A DNA stretch of 64,000 nt. Origin: Labilithrix sp. (GTDB taxonomy: Bacteria; Myxococcota_A; Polyangia; Polyangiales; Polyangiaceae). Below the pieces are notes generated by a model. That model worked only from the letters and a program-made list of their open reading frames with translations, was not told the origin of the DNA and did no database searches. This document shows positions 8,379 to 15,542 of the stretch, one piece after another. Positions within the stretch are counted from its first letter, which is position 1; every line of letters starts with the position of its first letter. The stretch lies in NCBI GenBank assembly GCA_019637105.1, contig JAHBWF010000011.1:29383-93382 (forward strand), given 5' to 3'. The position numbers and the translations under genes are program-made.

Positions 8379-9149
8379 ATGGCCGCGCTCTACCGTCGCT
8401 CTGCCATCGTGTTGCTCGCCGCGACCGGCGCGTCGTGCTCCCTCTTCACCGCGAACAGCAGCGAGGGCCGCGGCGGCCCGTGTCCTTCGGGGATGGCGCA
8501 CATCACGACCGACGCCACGCCTCCGCGCTCGTACTGCATCGACCGCTGGGAGGGCTCGGTCGTCGAGCTCCGCGGCAAGAAGGAGGTCGGCCACGCCCCG
8601 TACGAGCCGGTCACCAAGCTCAAGGTCAAGGCCATCTCGAAGCCCGGCGTCGTCCCGCAGGGGTACATCTCGAAGAACGAGGCCGAGGCCGCGTGCAAGG
8701 CGGCGAAGAAGCGGCTCTGCACGGGCGAGGAGTGGCAGTTCGCGTGCCGCGGAAGGCAGCCGACGACGTTCCCCTACGGCGACGAGCGCAAGGACGGCTA
8801 CTGCAACGACTCCGGCCGCGCGCCCCTCGCGAGGCTGAACCCCGGTATGGGCGACGCCGTCTACGCCTCCCACGACGCGATGAACGATCCGCGCATCAAC
8901 CGCTCCGAGAACACCGTCGCGCGGACGGGAGCGTTCTCGAAATGCAAGAACGCGTTCGGCGTCTACGACATGGTCGGGAACCTCCACGAGTGGACCGCCG
9001 ACGTGAACGGATCACGCGGGGTGTTCCGCGGCGGCTACTACCAGGACACGCGCCTCAACGGCGACGGCTGCAAGTACAAGACGGTCGCGCACGACGTGAG
9101 CTACCACGACTACTCGACCGGCTTCCGCTGCTGCGCCGACGCGCGCTGA
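8379..9149 (+). CDS. SUMF1/formylglycine-generating-enzyme-like lipoprotein
   Basis: 256 aa. The N-terminus LLAATGASCSLF is a lipobox. The rest matches the SUMF1 (C-type-lectin-like) fold: CIDRWEGS, the KRLCTGEEWQFACRG block, and the C-terminal GVYDMVGNLHEWTAD, FRGGYY and GFRCC motifs. Genuine formylglycine-generating enzymes act on sulfatases. Many bacterial members, including myxobacterial lipoproteins next to kinases, have lost that role, and its location right after a Ser/Thr kinase fits the second pattern. The many cysteines suggest disulfides in the periplasm. Catalytic competence cannot be judged from sequence alone. Start ATG 8379 is 38 bases after the kinase stop, so the two are probably one transcription unit. 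Confidence 0.82.
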   Translation: MAALYRRSAIVLLAATGASCSLFTANSSEGRGGPCPSGMAHITTDATPPRSYCIDRWEGSVVELRGKKEVGHAPYEPVTKLKVKAISKPGVVPQGYISKNEAEAACKAAKKRLCTGEEWQFACRGRQPTTFPYGDERKDGYCNDSGRAPLARLNPGMGDAVYASHDAMNDPRINRSENTVARTGAFSKCKNAFGVYDMVGNLHEWTADVNGSRGVFRGGYYQDTRLNGDGCKYKTVAHDVSYHDYSTGFRCCADAR

Positions 9150-9209
9150 CCGCGCCGGGCCGCGGGCCTGCGCGCTCGCGCGGGGGCGGCGCCGTCGAGG
9201 CGCCCGCGG

Positions 9210-9932
9210 TCACCTGCAGTCGACGGGGCGGCCGGGGCGGTTCGTGACCGTGCAGGCGGTCTTGCAGGTGATCGACTTCGTGAAGACGCCGCCCTGGCAG
9301 ACGAGCTCCGTCCTTCCGTCGACGGAGCACACGACCTGCCCGGGGATCCCGCAAGGATCTCCGGCGAGCGACTGGGTCAGGTCGCACGAGGGCGTCTCGC
9401 CCCTGCTGAAGCAGCCGTACTGCCCGCGGCAGTAGCGGTAGAGCGTGAACTTGCCGTCGCGGCAGATGACCATCTGCTTCTGATCGCCGGAGCAGGCGAC
9501 GGCGCCTTGCGTCTTGCACGGATCGCCTCGCTCGGCGATCGACGTGTCGCACGAGACCGAGCGCCCGAGCATCGTGCAGCCGGCCTTGCCCCGGCACTCG
9601 AGCCACGGCTCGAACTTGCCGTTCTTGCAGACCACGGCGTGCTGCTTGTCGGGGGAGCACGCGTACTCGTCGTCGTCCTCGCCGAGGCACGGCTCGCCCG
9701 CGCTCGCGATCGACGTGTCGCAGCTCGCGTGGTCCTTGTACTTCGCGCAGCCCATCGGGCCCGCGCACGCGACCTCGACGAAGGTGCCGCCGTGGCAGGC
9801 GAGCGCCGTCTGCTTGTCGATGCAGGTCGACTCCGTGCCCTTGCAGCCGTCGCCGGCCTTCTTCCTGCATCCGGCGGCGAGGACCGCCACGACGGCGAAC
9901 GCGGACACGACGACGACGCGCGACTTGCTCAT
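9210..9932 (-). CDS. Cys-rich four-repeat lipoprotein
   Basis: 240 aa, MSKSRVVVVSAFAVVAVLAAGC lipobox start at ATG 9932. The mature protein is built of about four copies of a 50-residue unit with the pattern 'G-D/E-P-C ... ACS.D....V-C-.-GKF ... CRG..GC ... SCD.S.A' (for example AGEPCLGEDDDEYACSPDK and RGDPCKTQGAVACSGDQK). Six or so cysteines per repeat suggest a disulfide-locked surface or periplasmic protein. I do not recognise an enzyme. It faces the SUMF1-like gene convergently; the 60-base gap has a short GC-rich inverted repeat but no clear U-tract. Confidence 0.8.
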   Translation of the reverse strand: MSKSRVVVVSAFAVVAVLAAGCRKKAGDGCKGTESTCIDKQTALACHGGTFVEVACAGPMGCAKYKDHASCDTSIASAGEPCLGEDDDEYACSPDKQHAVVCKNGKFEPWLECRGKAGCTMLGRSVSCDTSIAERGDPCKTQGAVACSGDQKQMVICRDGKFTLYRYCRGQYGCFSRGETPSCDLTQSLAGDPCGIPGQVVCSVDGRTELVCQGGVFTKSITCKTACTVTNRPGRPVDCR

Positions 9933-9956
9933 GGCTCGAGGGGGCCCGGCGCTCGC

Positions 9957-11261
9957 TCACGGTCCGCCGGGATCAGGACAAGCGTAGAACGCGCCGAGCA
10001 CCTTGGTCATCATAAACGGGTCCTTCGCCCCACCGAGCTCGCGGACGGAGTGCATGCTGAGCATGGGGTTGCCGACGTCGACCGTTCGGATCCCCAGCAA
10101 CGTCGACGCGATCGGGCCGATGGTGCTCCCGCACGGCAGGTCGGTGCGGTGCGCGTAGTGCTGCACCGGGACCTCGGCCTTCGCGCAGAGATCGCGGAAG
10201 AGCACGGCCGTGGCGCCGGACGTCGCGTAGCGCTGCTGGGCGTTGACCTTGATGACGGGCCCGCCGTTGAGGACCGGCTTGTGGCGCGCCTCGTGGCGGC
10301 CCTCGTAGTTGGGGTGCACCGCGTGGGCCATGTCCGCCGACACGCAGAGCGAGCCGGCGAGCGCGCGGTGGTAGTCCTCGCGCGAGCCTCCGCGTCCGGT
10401 GACGATGCGCTCGAGCGCGCGCGGGAGGAAGCCCGAGTGGGCGCCGTACGCGGTCTCGCTGCCGACCTCCTCGTGATCGAAGAGGGCGACGACCGGGACG
10501 ACGTCGCCGGCCTGGGCCGCGGGGGCAGCGTCGATCAGCGCGCGGACGCCGGCGTGGCACATCGCGAGGTTGTCGAGGCGCGCGGAGAAGATCATCTCCT
10601 CGTCGCGGCCGCCGAGCGTCGGCGCGACGACGTCGTAGAGCATGAGGTCGCTCCCGGCGATCGCCTCGCGGGTCGTCGCGAGCTCCTCGGCGAGGATGGC
10701 GGTCAGGTCTCGCTCGCCGCCCGCGAGCCCGAAGATCGGCGCGAGGTGCTCCTGTCGGTTCAGCTTGAGGCCGTCGTTGACGTCGCGATCGAGGTGGATC
10801 GCGAGCTGGGCGACGCGGAGCATCGGCTTCGTGAAGCGCACGAGGCGCGTCTCGACGCGGTCGCCCTCGCGGACGAACACGCGGCCGGCGAGCGACAGGT
10901 CGCGGTCGAGCCACGACGCGAGCAGGACGCCGCCGTAGACCTCGACGCCGAGCTGCGCGTAGCCCTCCTTTTTGTACTCCGCGTTGGGCTTGAGGCGGAG
11001 GTTCGGGCTGTCGGTGTGCGCGCCGACGACGCGAAAGCCGGCGAGGCGCTTTCCCTCGGGGATGACGAACGCGAACAGGCTCGAGCCGCCGGGCGCGACC
11101 GTGTACCGGCCCGGGGCGAGGTCGGTCCACGCGTCGGTCTCGGCGATCGACCGGAAGCCGGCGGCGGCGAGGCGCTCGGTGGCGTTCGCCACGGCGTGGA
11201 AGGGCGTCGGGGAAGCCCCGAGAAACGCAAGGAGATCGTCGAGGAGCGGATCGTTGGTCAC
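9957..11261 (-). CDS. apeB: M18 family aspartyl aminopeptidase
   Basis: 434 aa, matching the full length of the M18 (DNPEP/ApeB) family, which are two-metal aminopeptidases removing N-terminal acidic residues, in the cytoplasm. Recognisable blocks are SPTPFHAV near the N-terminus, VGAHTDSPNLRLKP (metal-binding His and Asp), LFDHEEVGS (catalytic Glu pair and metal ligand), ADMAHAVHPNYEGRHE, and HRTDLPCGSTIGPI followed by MHSVRELGG near the C-terminus. No signal peptide. The upstream region of this minus-strand gene (11262-11374) faces the start of a small plus-strand ORF. Confidence 0.92.
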   Translation of the reverse strand: MTNDPLLDDLLAFLGASPTPFHAVANATERLAAAGFRSIAETDAWTDLAPGRYTVAPGGSSLFAFVIPEGKRLAGFRVVGAHTDSPNLRLKPNAEYKKEGYAQLGVEVYGGVLLASWLDRDLSLAGRVFVREGDRVETRLVRFTKPMLRVAQLAIHLDRDVNDGLKLNRQEHLAPIFGLAGGERDLTAILAEELATTREAIAGSDLMLYDVVAPTLGGRDEEMIFSARLDNLAMCHAGVRALIDAAPAAQAGDVVPVVALFDHEEVGSETAYGAHSGFLPRALERIVTGRGGSREDYHRALAGSLCVSADMAHAVHPNYEGRHEARHKPVLNGGPVIKVNAQQRYATSGATAVLFRDLCAKAEVPVQHYAHRTDLPCGSTIGPIASTLLGIRTVDVGNPMLSMHSVRELGGAKDPFMMTKVLGAFYACPDPGGP

Positions 11262-11374
11262 GGTGATCCGGATCCTAGTACCTCGACCGCGGTGGGGCCG
11301 AAGAACCGGCGTCCGGACGCTCGTCCGGCCCCCGGGGCTTGCGCGGCGGCCCGAGGGGAGTTAGTAACTCACGC

Positions 11375-11542
11375 ATGAGTGACGAGTCGGCGCTGACGCA
11401 GGAAATCCCGCTCGACCATGACGACACCTCGCGCGAGACCGTCGCGATCGACCGCGACGGCGAGCCTCGCGTGAGCCCGCGTCGCGGCGTCGCGCTGAGC
11501 GTCTTGTGGTGGGAAGAGGACGCGCGTCTTCCGACGTCGTAG
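11375..11542 (+). CDS. Small acidic hypothetical protein, 55 aa
   Basis: ATG 11375 (MSDESALTQEIPLDHDDTSR), ending DARLPTS at 11542. A purine-rich GAGGGGAG lies about 15 bases upstream, a little far for a ribosome site. The sequence is acidic with no cysteines or membrane segment. It lies between divergently oriented apeB and the end of the AHSA1-tail gene, whose stop it abuts. No family recognised; coding status is plausible from composition, not proven. Confidence 0.4.
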   Translation: MSDESALTQEIPLDHDDTSRETVAIDRDGEPRVSPRRGVALSVLWWEEDARLPTS

Positions 11543-12355
11543 CTACTTCTTCTTGGCCTTCGCCTTGGCCTTGGCCGGCTTGGCCGCCGGCTTCTTCGGG
11601 GCGGGCTTCTTGGCCGCGGGCTTCTTCGCGGCCGGCTTGCCTGCGCTCTTCGCGGGCTTGGCCGGCGCCTTGGCGGCGGGCTTCGCGGGCTTGGCCGGCG
11701 CCTTGGCGGGCTTGGCCGCGACCTTGGCGGGCTTGACCGGCGCCTTGGCGGCGGGCTTCGCGGGCTTGGCCGGCGCCTTGGCGGGCGGCGGCTTCGCGGC
11801 GACGACCTTCCCCTTGGCGGGCGTGACGACCTTCTTGCTCGACGGGGCCGCCTTCGCGGCGAGCTTCCCCTTCTTCGGCGTCTCGTCCTCGTCCTCGTCC
11901 TCGTCGTCCGGGGGCGGCGGCGGACGCCTCGGCGGAGGGGGCTTGCGCGGATCGGGGAGGTACTTGCTGAAGAAGGTGCGCATCGGGCCGAAGTACTTCT
12001 CGTTCCAGCTCTCGCGGCACTTCTCGCTCTGACCCTCGGGGATGTCCGTGTGCAGGACCGTCAGCCGCGTGCTGCCGCCGAGCGCTTCGAAGTGGACCTC
12101 CACGCGCGAGTCGGGAGCCTCGCGAGGAAAATCGGTCGTGCGCCAGCTCATGACGAGCCGCCGGCCGAGGTCGAGGATGACGAGCTTGCCGCTGATGTAC
12201 CCGTTCCAGGTGGTGAACTTCCCCCCGACCTGCGGATCGATCTTGGCGACCCCACCGGTCATCGCGCTGTGCTGCTCGGCGTTCAGCCAAGCGAGGTACA
12301 GCGTCGTGGGAGCCGTCGGCACCATCGTCGAGACGCGGATGGCCTCCTTCTTCAT
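11543..12355 (-). CDS. AHSA1/SRPBCC domain fused to a histone-H1-like Lys/Pro/Ala tail
   Basis: 270 aa from ATG 12355 (MKKEAIRVSTMVPTAPTTLY). Residues about 1-130 form an AHSA1/START-like ligand-binding domain (VGGKFTTWNGYISGKL, LVMSWRTTDFP, LTVLHTDIPEGQ, W...YF). An acidic patch DDEDEDEDE separates it from about 115 residues of repeated KPAKAPAKPAKPAAK, ending KAKAKKK. This is the composition of eukaryotic histone H1 tails and of bacterial AlgP/Hc1-like DNA-compacting proteins. Nucleic-acid binding by the tail is likely; coupling to the AHSA1 domain is unusual and its purpose unknown. It lies 61 bases downstream of the last tRNA of the array on the same strand and may share its transcript; a possible own promoter is TAGAAT at 12394-12399. 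Confidence 0.85.
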   Translation of the reverse strand: MKKEAIRVSTMVPTAPTTLYLAWLNAEQHSAMTGGVAKIDPQVGGKFTTWNGYISGKLVILDLGRRLVMSWRTTDFPREAPDSRVEVHFEALGGSTRLTVLHTDIPEGQSEKCRESWNEKYFGPMRTFFSKYLPDPRKPPPPRRPPPPPDDEDEDEDETPKKGKLAAKAAPSSKKVVTPAKGKVVAAKPPPAKAPAKPAKPAAKAPVKPAKVAAKPAKAPAKPAKPAAKAPAKPAKSAGKPAAKKPAAKKPAPKKPAAKPAKAKAKAKKK

Positions 12356-12416
12356 ACCGAGCAGCGTAACTCGCCCGGCGAAACGAGACCTAAATTCTAG
12401 CGCGTGATGCGCTTCG

Positions 12417-12503
12417 TGGATCGGGAGGGAATTGAACCCCCATCGTCATCGAAAGATCCTGTTTTACAGACAGGCGCGGCCAACCGATATCCGCCTCCGA
12501 TCC
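12417..12503 (-). tRNA. tRNA-Tyr (GTA)
   Basis: Anticodon arm CCTGT-CTGTAAA-ACAGG; acceptor GGATCGG/CCGATCC, discriminator A, long variable arm as expected for bacterial Tyr. T-loop TTC with D-loop GG. No encoded CCA. Last tRNA of the minus-strand array. Confidence 0.93.
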
Positions 12504-12512
12504 GGAGCGACA

Positions 12513-12524
12513 CTTGGCGCCAAG
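12513..12524. repeat. Perfect 12-bp palindrome CTTGGCGCCAAG (copy 1)
   Basis: An identical palindrome occurs at 18730-18741, near the other end of the tRNA array. Both lie in spacers between tRNAs. Could be protein-binding sites or RNA processing signals; role unknown. Confidence 0.6.
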
Positions 12525-12556
12525 AGATATGTCCTCATGGAGTGTTTTTTTTCGGG

Positions 12557-12640
12557 CGGAAGCCAGGCGACTCGAACACCATACCTCGCGGTACGCACCG
12601 GGTAGCGGCCGGGCCCGCGACCTTTCGCGGTTTGGCTTCC
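12557..12640 (-). tRNA. tRNA-Ser (GCT)
   Basis: Class II tRNA: acceptor GGAAGCC/GGCTTCC, loop CCGCTAC giving anticodon GCT, long variable arm (GTACC-GCGA-GGTAT), discriminator G as usual for Ser. Two weak pairs in T and anticodon stems. GG/TTC elbow type. Confidence 0.85.
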
Positions 12641-12701
12641 ATAAGCGAGGCGCGCGTCCTCGCCTCGTCGTGTCGCGTCCGCCCGCAGGGGCGGCGCGCG
12701 G

Positions 12702-12775
12702 TGCCGACGGGGGGATTCGCACCCCCAACTCGCCGGGTTTGAAGCGGCTGCCTCTGCTGGTTGGGCCACGTCGGC
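12702..12775 (-). tRNA. tRNA with anticodon CAA on a class I body (Leu anticodon, atypical)
   Basis: Acceptor GCCGACG/CGTCGGC, discriminator A. Anticodon arm GCCGC-TTCAAAC-CCGGC (one C.C mismatch). The variable region is only 5 nt (GAGTT), although bacterial tRNA-Leu is normally class II. Elbow type AG/TGC (D-loop ...CCAGCAG..., T-loop TGCGAAT). Shares acceptor and D-arm with the CAG tRNA at 15543. Charging identity is uncertain. Confidence 0.72.
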
Positions 12776-12882
12776 AGATCTCCATCGCGCGCCGCTCCGG
12801 CGTCGCCGCTCCGGCGCGCGCGGAGCGGCGGGCGGTCGGGGCGGCGGGCGCGCCGTCGGATCGCGGCGAGCTCGAGACGAGG

Positions 12883-12956
12883 TGCGGGGCGAGAGGATCG
12901 AACTCTCCTGATCCTGCGTGTGAGACAGGCGTCATCACCAGATGAGCGGGCCCCGC
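12883..12956 (-). tRNA. tRNA-Val (CAC)
   Basis: Acceptor GCGGGGC/GCCCCGC, discriminator A; anticodon arm CCTGT-CTCACAC-GCAGG. GG/TTC elbow type, no encoded CCA. Confidence 0.9.
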
Positions 12957-13034
12957 TCGGGGAGCGGCACGTGCTGCGTCGATGCGAAACACCACACCGA
13001 TCCGAGCGCCGGCGCGGGGCGCGGGCTCGATCGG

Positions 13035-13106
13035 CTCCGGAGGAGGGAGTTGCACCCCCACCCCGACGGTTCAAAGCCGTGGATCCTGCTGTTGGAACAC
13101 TCCGGA
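13035..13106 (-). tRNA. tRNA-Gln (TTG)
   Basis: Acceptor TCCGGAG/CTCCGGA, discriminator G as usual for Gln; anticodon arm CACGG-CTTTGAA-CCGTC. Elbow type AG/TGC: D-loop AACAGCAGG, T-loop TGCAACT. Confidence 0.87.
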
Positions 13107-13110
13107 TCGG

Positions 13111-13179
13111 TCGCCACGGGCGGAGTCGAACCGCCGGGGCCGCGCTTATGAGACGCGCCCTCCTCCGAGGATCGCAGCG
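13111..13179 (-). tRNA. tRNA with anticodon CAT (Met or Ile2), very short D-arm
   Basis: Acceptor CGCTGCG/CGTGGCG (two G.U pairs), discriminator A; anticodon arm CGCGT-CTCATAA-GCGCG; T-arm GGCGG-TTCGACT-CCGCC. D-arm CCTC-GGAG-GAGG has a 4-nt loop. The anticodon stem lacks the three G-C pairs of initiators, so elongator Met or a lysidine-type Ile. Confidence 0.75.
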
Positions 13180-13214
13180 AAGATCGGGCTCGCGAGGGCG
13201 AGCTTGCGCGTCGG

Positions 13215-13285
13215 AGCGGTGACCGAGAATCGCACTCGGATCTCGAGCGTGGCGGGCTCGGGTTCTACTCTTGAACTACCACCGC
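13215..13285 (-). tRNA. tRNA-Gly (GCC)
   Basis: Acceptor GCGGTGG/TCACCGC, discriminator U as expected for Gly; anticodon arm CGAGC-CCGCCAC-GCTCG, with C instead of U at position 33. Elbow type AG/TGC (D-loop AAGAGTA, T-loop TGCGATT). Confidence 0.87.
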
Positions 13286-13362
13286 GAAGTCGGGCCCTCG
13301 CGGGCCGGGGACGCCGCGCCGCGGGCGAAGGCATCCACCTTCACGCGGGCGCGGTCGTTTGG

Positions 13363-13436
13363 AGCCACCCGAGGGACTTGCACCCTCCTCGTTCCTCGTT
13401 ACCAGTGAGGTGCCCCGCTGTCTGGGCGTGGGCGGC
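13363..13436 (-). tRNA. tRNA-Thr (GGT)
   Basis: Acceptor GCCGCCC/GGGTGGC, discriminator U (A is usual); anticodon arm CCTCA-CTGGTAA-CGAGG. Elbow type AG/TGC (D-loop AGACAGCG, T-loop TGCAAGT). Confidence 0.86.
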
Positions 13437-13592
13437 GAGACGGGCTCGGAGCTCGCGCGCCGAGCCCGGCGACGAGACGTGACGCGGGATGGTTTCGTTC
13501 GGCGTCGTGTTCTCCTCTCCGAGCAGAGTGGTGGTCGAGCCGGACGCGCGTGCTCGCGCGCGAGGGCTCGGGTGCGTGACGTGGACGCGTGG

Positions 13593-13666
13593 CGTTCCCG
13601 ACGGGATTCGAACCCGTGTCGCTGGGTTGAGGGCCCAGGGTCCTTGGCCGTCTAGACGACGGGAAC
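13593..13666 (-). tRNA. tRNA-Glu (CTC), CCA encoded
   Basis: Acceptor GTTCCCG/CGGGAAC, discriminator G; anticodon arm CTGGG-CCCTCAA-CCCAG; GG/TTC elbow. The 3' CCA is encoded (13590-13592 on the plus strand as TGG), one of few in the array. Confidence 0.93.
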
Positions 13667-13710
13667 GGAGGGCCGACGGCGCGCGCCGGGAGCGCGCCCG
13701 CCGTCGGCGG

Positions 13711-13781
13711 GTGCAGCGACTGGAGTCGCACCAGCGTCTCGAGCTCATGAGGCTCGCGGGGTACTGCTCCCCCACGCTGCA
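13711..13781 (-). tRNA. tRNA with anticodon CAT (Met or Ile2)
   Basis: Acceptor TGCAGCG/CGCTGCA, discriminator C (unusual); anticodon arm CGAGC-CTCATGA-GCTCG. No initiator hallmarks (fully paired 1:72, no GGG/CCC anticodon stem). Elbow type AG/TGC (D-loop AGCAGTA, T-loop TGCGACT). Confidence 0.82.
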
Positions 13782-13820
13782 CGAGGGTGATGCGCGACGA
13801 CGACGAGCGATCCTCGCCGG

Positions 13821-13891
13821 CACCTCCGCCGGGAGTCGAACCCGGGGCGCGAGCTTCGGAGGCTCGCTCCTGATTCCGTCAGGACGAAGGT
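13821..13891 (-). tRNA. tRNA-Arg (CCG)
   Basis: Acceptor ACCTTCG/CGGAGGT, discriminator G; anticodon arm CGAGC-CTCCGAA-GCTCG. Compact D-loop containing GG; T-loop TTCGACT. Confidence 0.87.
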
Positions 13892-13897
13892 AGTCGG

Positions 13898-13968
13898 TCT
13901 CCTCGCTAGGAATCGAACCTAGACAACTGGCTTCGTAGACCAATGCGTGGTGCCACCACGACGAGGAG
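13898..13968 (-). tRNA. tRNA-Arg (ACG)
   Basis: Acceptor CTCCTCG/CGAGGAG, discriminator A; anticodon arm TTGGT-CTACGAA-GCCAG. A34 would normally be deaminated to inosine. Short D-loop TGGCA; GG/TTC type. Confidence 0.9.
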
Positions 13969-13983
13969 ATAGGGCGTGTCAAA

Positions 13984-14011
13984 GGCGCAACTCGGTTGCG
14001 CCGATCCCGAG
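13984..14011. repeat. Hairpin repeat, copy 1 (GGCGCAAC-TCG-GTTGCGCC then GATCCCGAG)
   Basis: Eight-bp stem with a 3-base loop followed by GATCCCGAG. Related copies at 18054-18082 and 28238-28267. The first two share the continuation GAGTGG. Role unknown. Confidence 0.6.
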
Positions 14012-14077
14012 TGGGCATCGGCACGAGCGAACGCGCCGGGCGAGGACGAGGCGGCCGTGTCGGAGGAAGCATGTCGG

Positions 14078-14163
14078 AGGAAGAAAGAGGTCTCGAACCC
14101 CACACCCTTCCGAGGTGCGCTTTGCTTTCGAGGCAAGCCCGGCTCCCAGCCGGTTTTTCTTCC
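14078..14163 (-). tRNA. tRNA-Ser (CGA)
   Basis: Class II: acceptor GGAAGAA/TTCTTCC, anticodon arm CTTGC-CTCGAAA-GCAAA, long variable arm. The discriminator reads U rather than the usual G. GG/TTC type. Confidence 0.88.
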
Positions 14164-14194
14164 GCGCGGCGTCGCGCGCGCGACGTCGTCTCGG

Positions 14195-14267
14195 TGGTCG
14201 GTGAGGGAATCGAACCCCCTACGCAGAGCTTTTCAAACTCCCGCTCTACCGATCGAGCTTACCGACC
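14195..14267 (-). tRNA. tRNA-Phe (GAA)
   Basis: Acceptor GGTCGGT/ACCGACC, discriminator A; anticodon arm GGAGT-TTGAAAA-GCTCT; D-arm GCTC-GATCGGTA-GAGC; T-loop TTCGATT. Canonical. Confidence 0.95.
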
Positions 14268-14293
14268 ATGATTCGGATACGATTCGGACACGG

Positions 14294-14379
14294 AGGAAGG
14301 CAGAGGACTCGAACCTCACGCGGACGCGCCGCGCGAATCGCGTTCCAGGCGATCTCCGCGCCTCGCGGATTTGCCTTCC
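14294..14379 (-). tRNA. tRNA-Ser (GGA)
   Basis: Class II: acceptor GGAAGGC/GCCTTCC, anticodon arm ATCGC-CTGGAAC-GCGAT, long variable arm. Discriminator U, as in the CGA Ser tRNA. GG/TTC type. Confidence 0.88.
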
Positions 14380-14398
14380 ACGTCGGAACGACGTTCGG

Positions 14399-14473
14399 TC
14401 AGGACGGCAGGACTCGAACCTGCGGTCTCCAGCCCCCCAGGCTGGCGCTTTCGCCGGACTAAGCTACGCCCTG
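14399..14473 (-). tRNA. tRNA-Pro (GGG)
   Basis: Acceptor CAGGGCG/CGTCCTG, discriminator A; anticodon arm CCAGC-CTGGGGG-GCTGG; D-loop with CGG; T-loop TTCGAGT. Followed (upstream in transcription) by a 220-base spacer with no gene that I can support before the HNH gene. Confidence 0.92.
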
Positions 14474-14695
14474 AGACGCCAGGCGATCCCGGCGATGCTT
14501 GCCGCGGCGGCGAGCGCCGCGGCCGAAGACGAACCTCGCTCGCCGCGCGAGCGGCGAGGAGGAACGGACGATAGGTGGTCCAGTTTCGCGTCATGGACCA
14601 GGACGCGGGAGTCTCGCCGCGAGCTCGCCGCCGGCGGTGCCGTCACGGCCCCCCCGCTCGACGCGGTCGTCGCCGTCGAACGAGCGGCGAGCGCC

Positions 14696-15229
14696 TCAGG
14701 CGGAGAGCGGCGCCGACGCAGCGCAGCCGTCGCAGTACGGCTGCCAGACGTCGGGCAGCTCACCCTCGTCGAGGCGGAGCGGCGGCACGACCGGCAGGGA
14801 CGCCGGCTTCTTCGGCTGCCGCAGCAGCTTCATGCCGGCCTGCTCGGGCGTGCGGCTCCCTTTGCGATCGTTGCACGCGTAGCAGGAGGTGACGATGTTC
14901 TCCCAAACGGTCTTTCCTCCCTGCACGCGCGGGATGACGTGGTCGTAGTTCAGCTGCCGGATGGGCTTCTTGTCGCCGCAGTATTGGCAGCGGAACTTGT
15001 CGCGCGTGAACACGTTCACGCGGGAGAAGCGGACCGACTGCTTCGTCGACACCGACCCCTTCTTCAGCCGAACGACGGCGGGCGCGAGCATCGCGACGCT
15101 CGGGGCGCGGAGCTCCGCGTCCCAGGTCTCGATGACCTCGACCTTGCCGAGCCAGGTCAGGACGACGGCGCGCTGCCACGAGATGATCTTGTGGGGCGCC
15201 ATCCAAGGGGTCAGCATCAGCGTTTGCAT
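14696..15229 (-). CDS. HNH endonuclease inside the tRNA array
   Basis: 177 aa from ATG 15229 (MQTLMLTPWMAPHKIISWQR). It has the signature of a widespread single-domain HNH family: an N-terminal 'WQRAVVLTWLGKVEVIETWD' region, then VFTRDKFRCQYCGD (first zinc CxxC), NYDHVIPRVQGG (catalytic DH), TVWENIVTSCYACNDRKG (HNH Asn plus second CxxC) and SRTPEQAGMKLLR. It is the only protein gene inside the array and lies on the same strand as the tRNAs. The family is common on chromosomes without a known role. A link to tRNA array mobility or to processing is possible but unproven. Codon use looks like the neighbouring chromosomal genes. Confidence 0.9.
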   Translation of the reverse strand: MQTLMLTPWMAPHKIISWQRAVVLTWLGKVEVIETWDAELRAPSVAMLAPAVVRLKKGSVSTKQSVRFSRVNVFTRDKFRCQYCGDKKPIRQLNYDHVIPRVQGGKTVWENIVTSCYACNDRKGSRTPEQAGMKLLRQPKKPASLPVVPPLRLDEGELPDVWQPYCDGCAASAPLSA

Positions 15230-15361
15230 GGGTCACCTTCTCTTTCTCTTCTTCACGGCTCATCTCCTCTCGGAGGGTGGGACGACGGCGCGTGGAGGCG
15301 CGCCGACGGGAGCTATTGGGGAGTAGACGAGGGCGACCGGCACCCCGGACGTGCGCGCTGG

Positions 15362-15446
15362 TGTCACCGGAGGGACTCGAACCCTCACACTCACGATGGA
15401 GCCCAGCACCTCAAGCTGGCGTGTATTCCAATTCCACCACGGTGAC
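15362..15446 (-). tRNA. tRNA-Leu (GAG), class II, CCA encoded
   Basis: Acceptor GTCACCG/CGGTGAC, discriminator A followed by encoded CCA (plus strand 15359-15361 TGG). Anticodon arm CCAGC-TTGAGGT-GCTGG; long variable arm; T-loop TTCGAGT. Canonical Leu. Confidence 0.95.
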
Positions 15447-15542
15447 GTATCGACGTCCTCGTCGCTCTCGGTCGAGCGCCCTCGTCGCCGTCGGGATCGA
15501 CGGCGGCGCGCGCGTAGGCGCTCAGGCGAGTCTGGACGTCGG

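Noticed and set aside
12543-12552. T-run as a terminator of the array
   Set aside because: The run of T is on the plus strand while tRNAs are on the minus strand, and no stem precedes it.
12702-12775. Possible tRNA-Sec (anticodon TCA) from loop CTTCAAA
   Set aside because: With that loop the stem does not pair; shifting one base gives GCCGC-TTCAAAC-CCGGC with anticodon CAA. Length and arms are also not those of tRNA-Sec.
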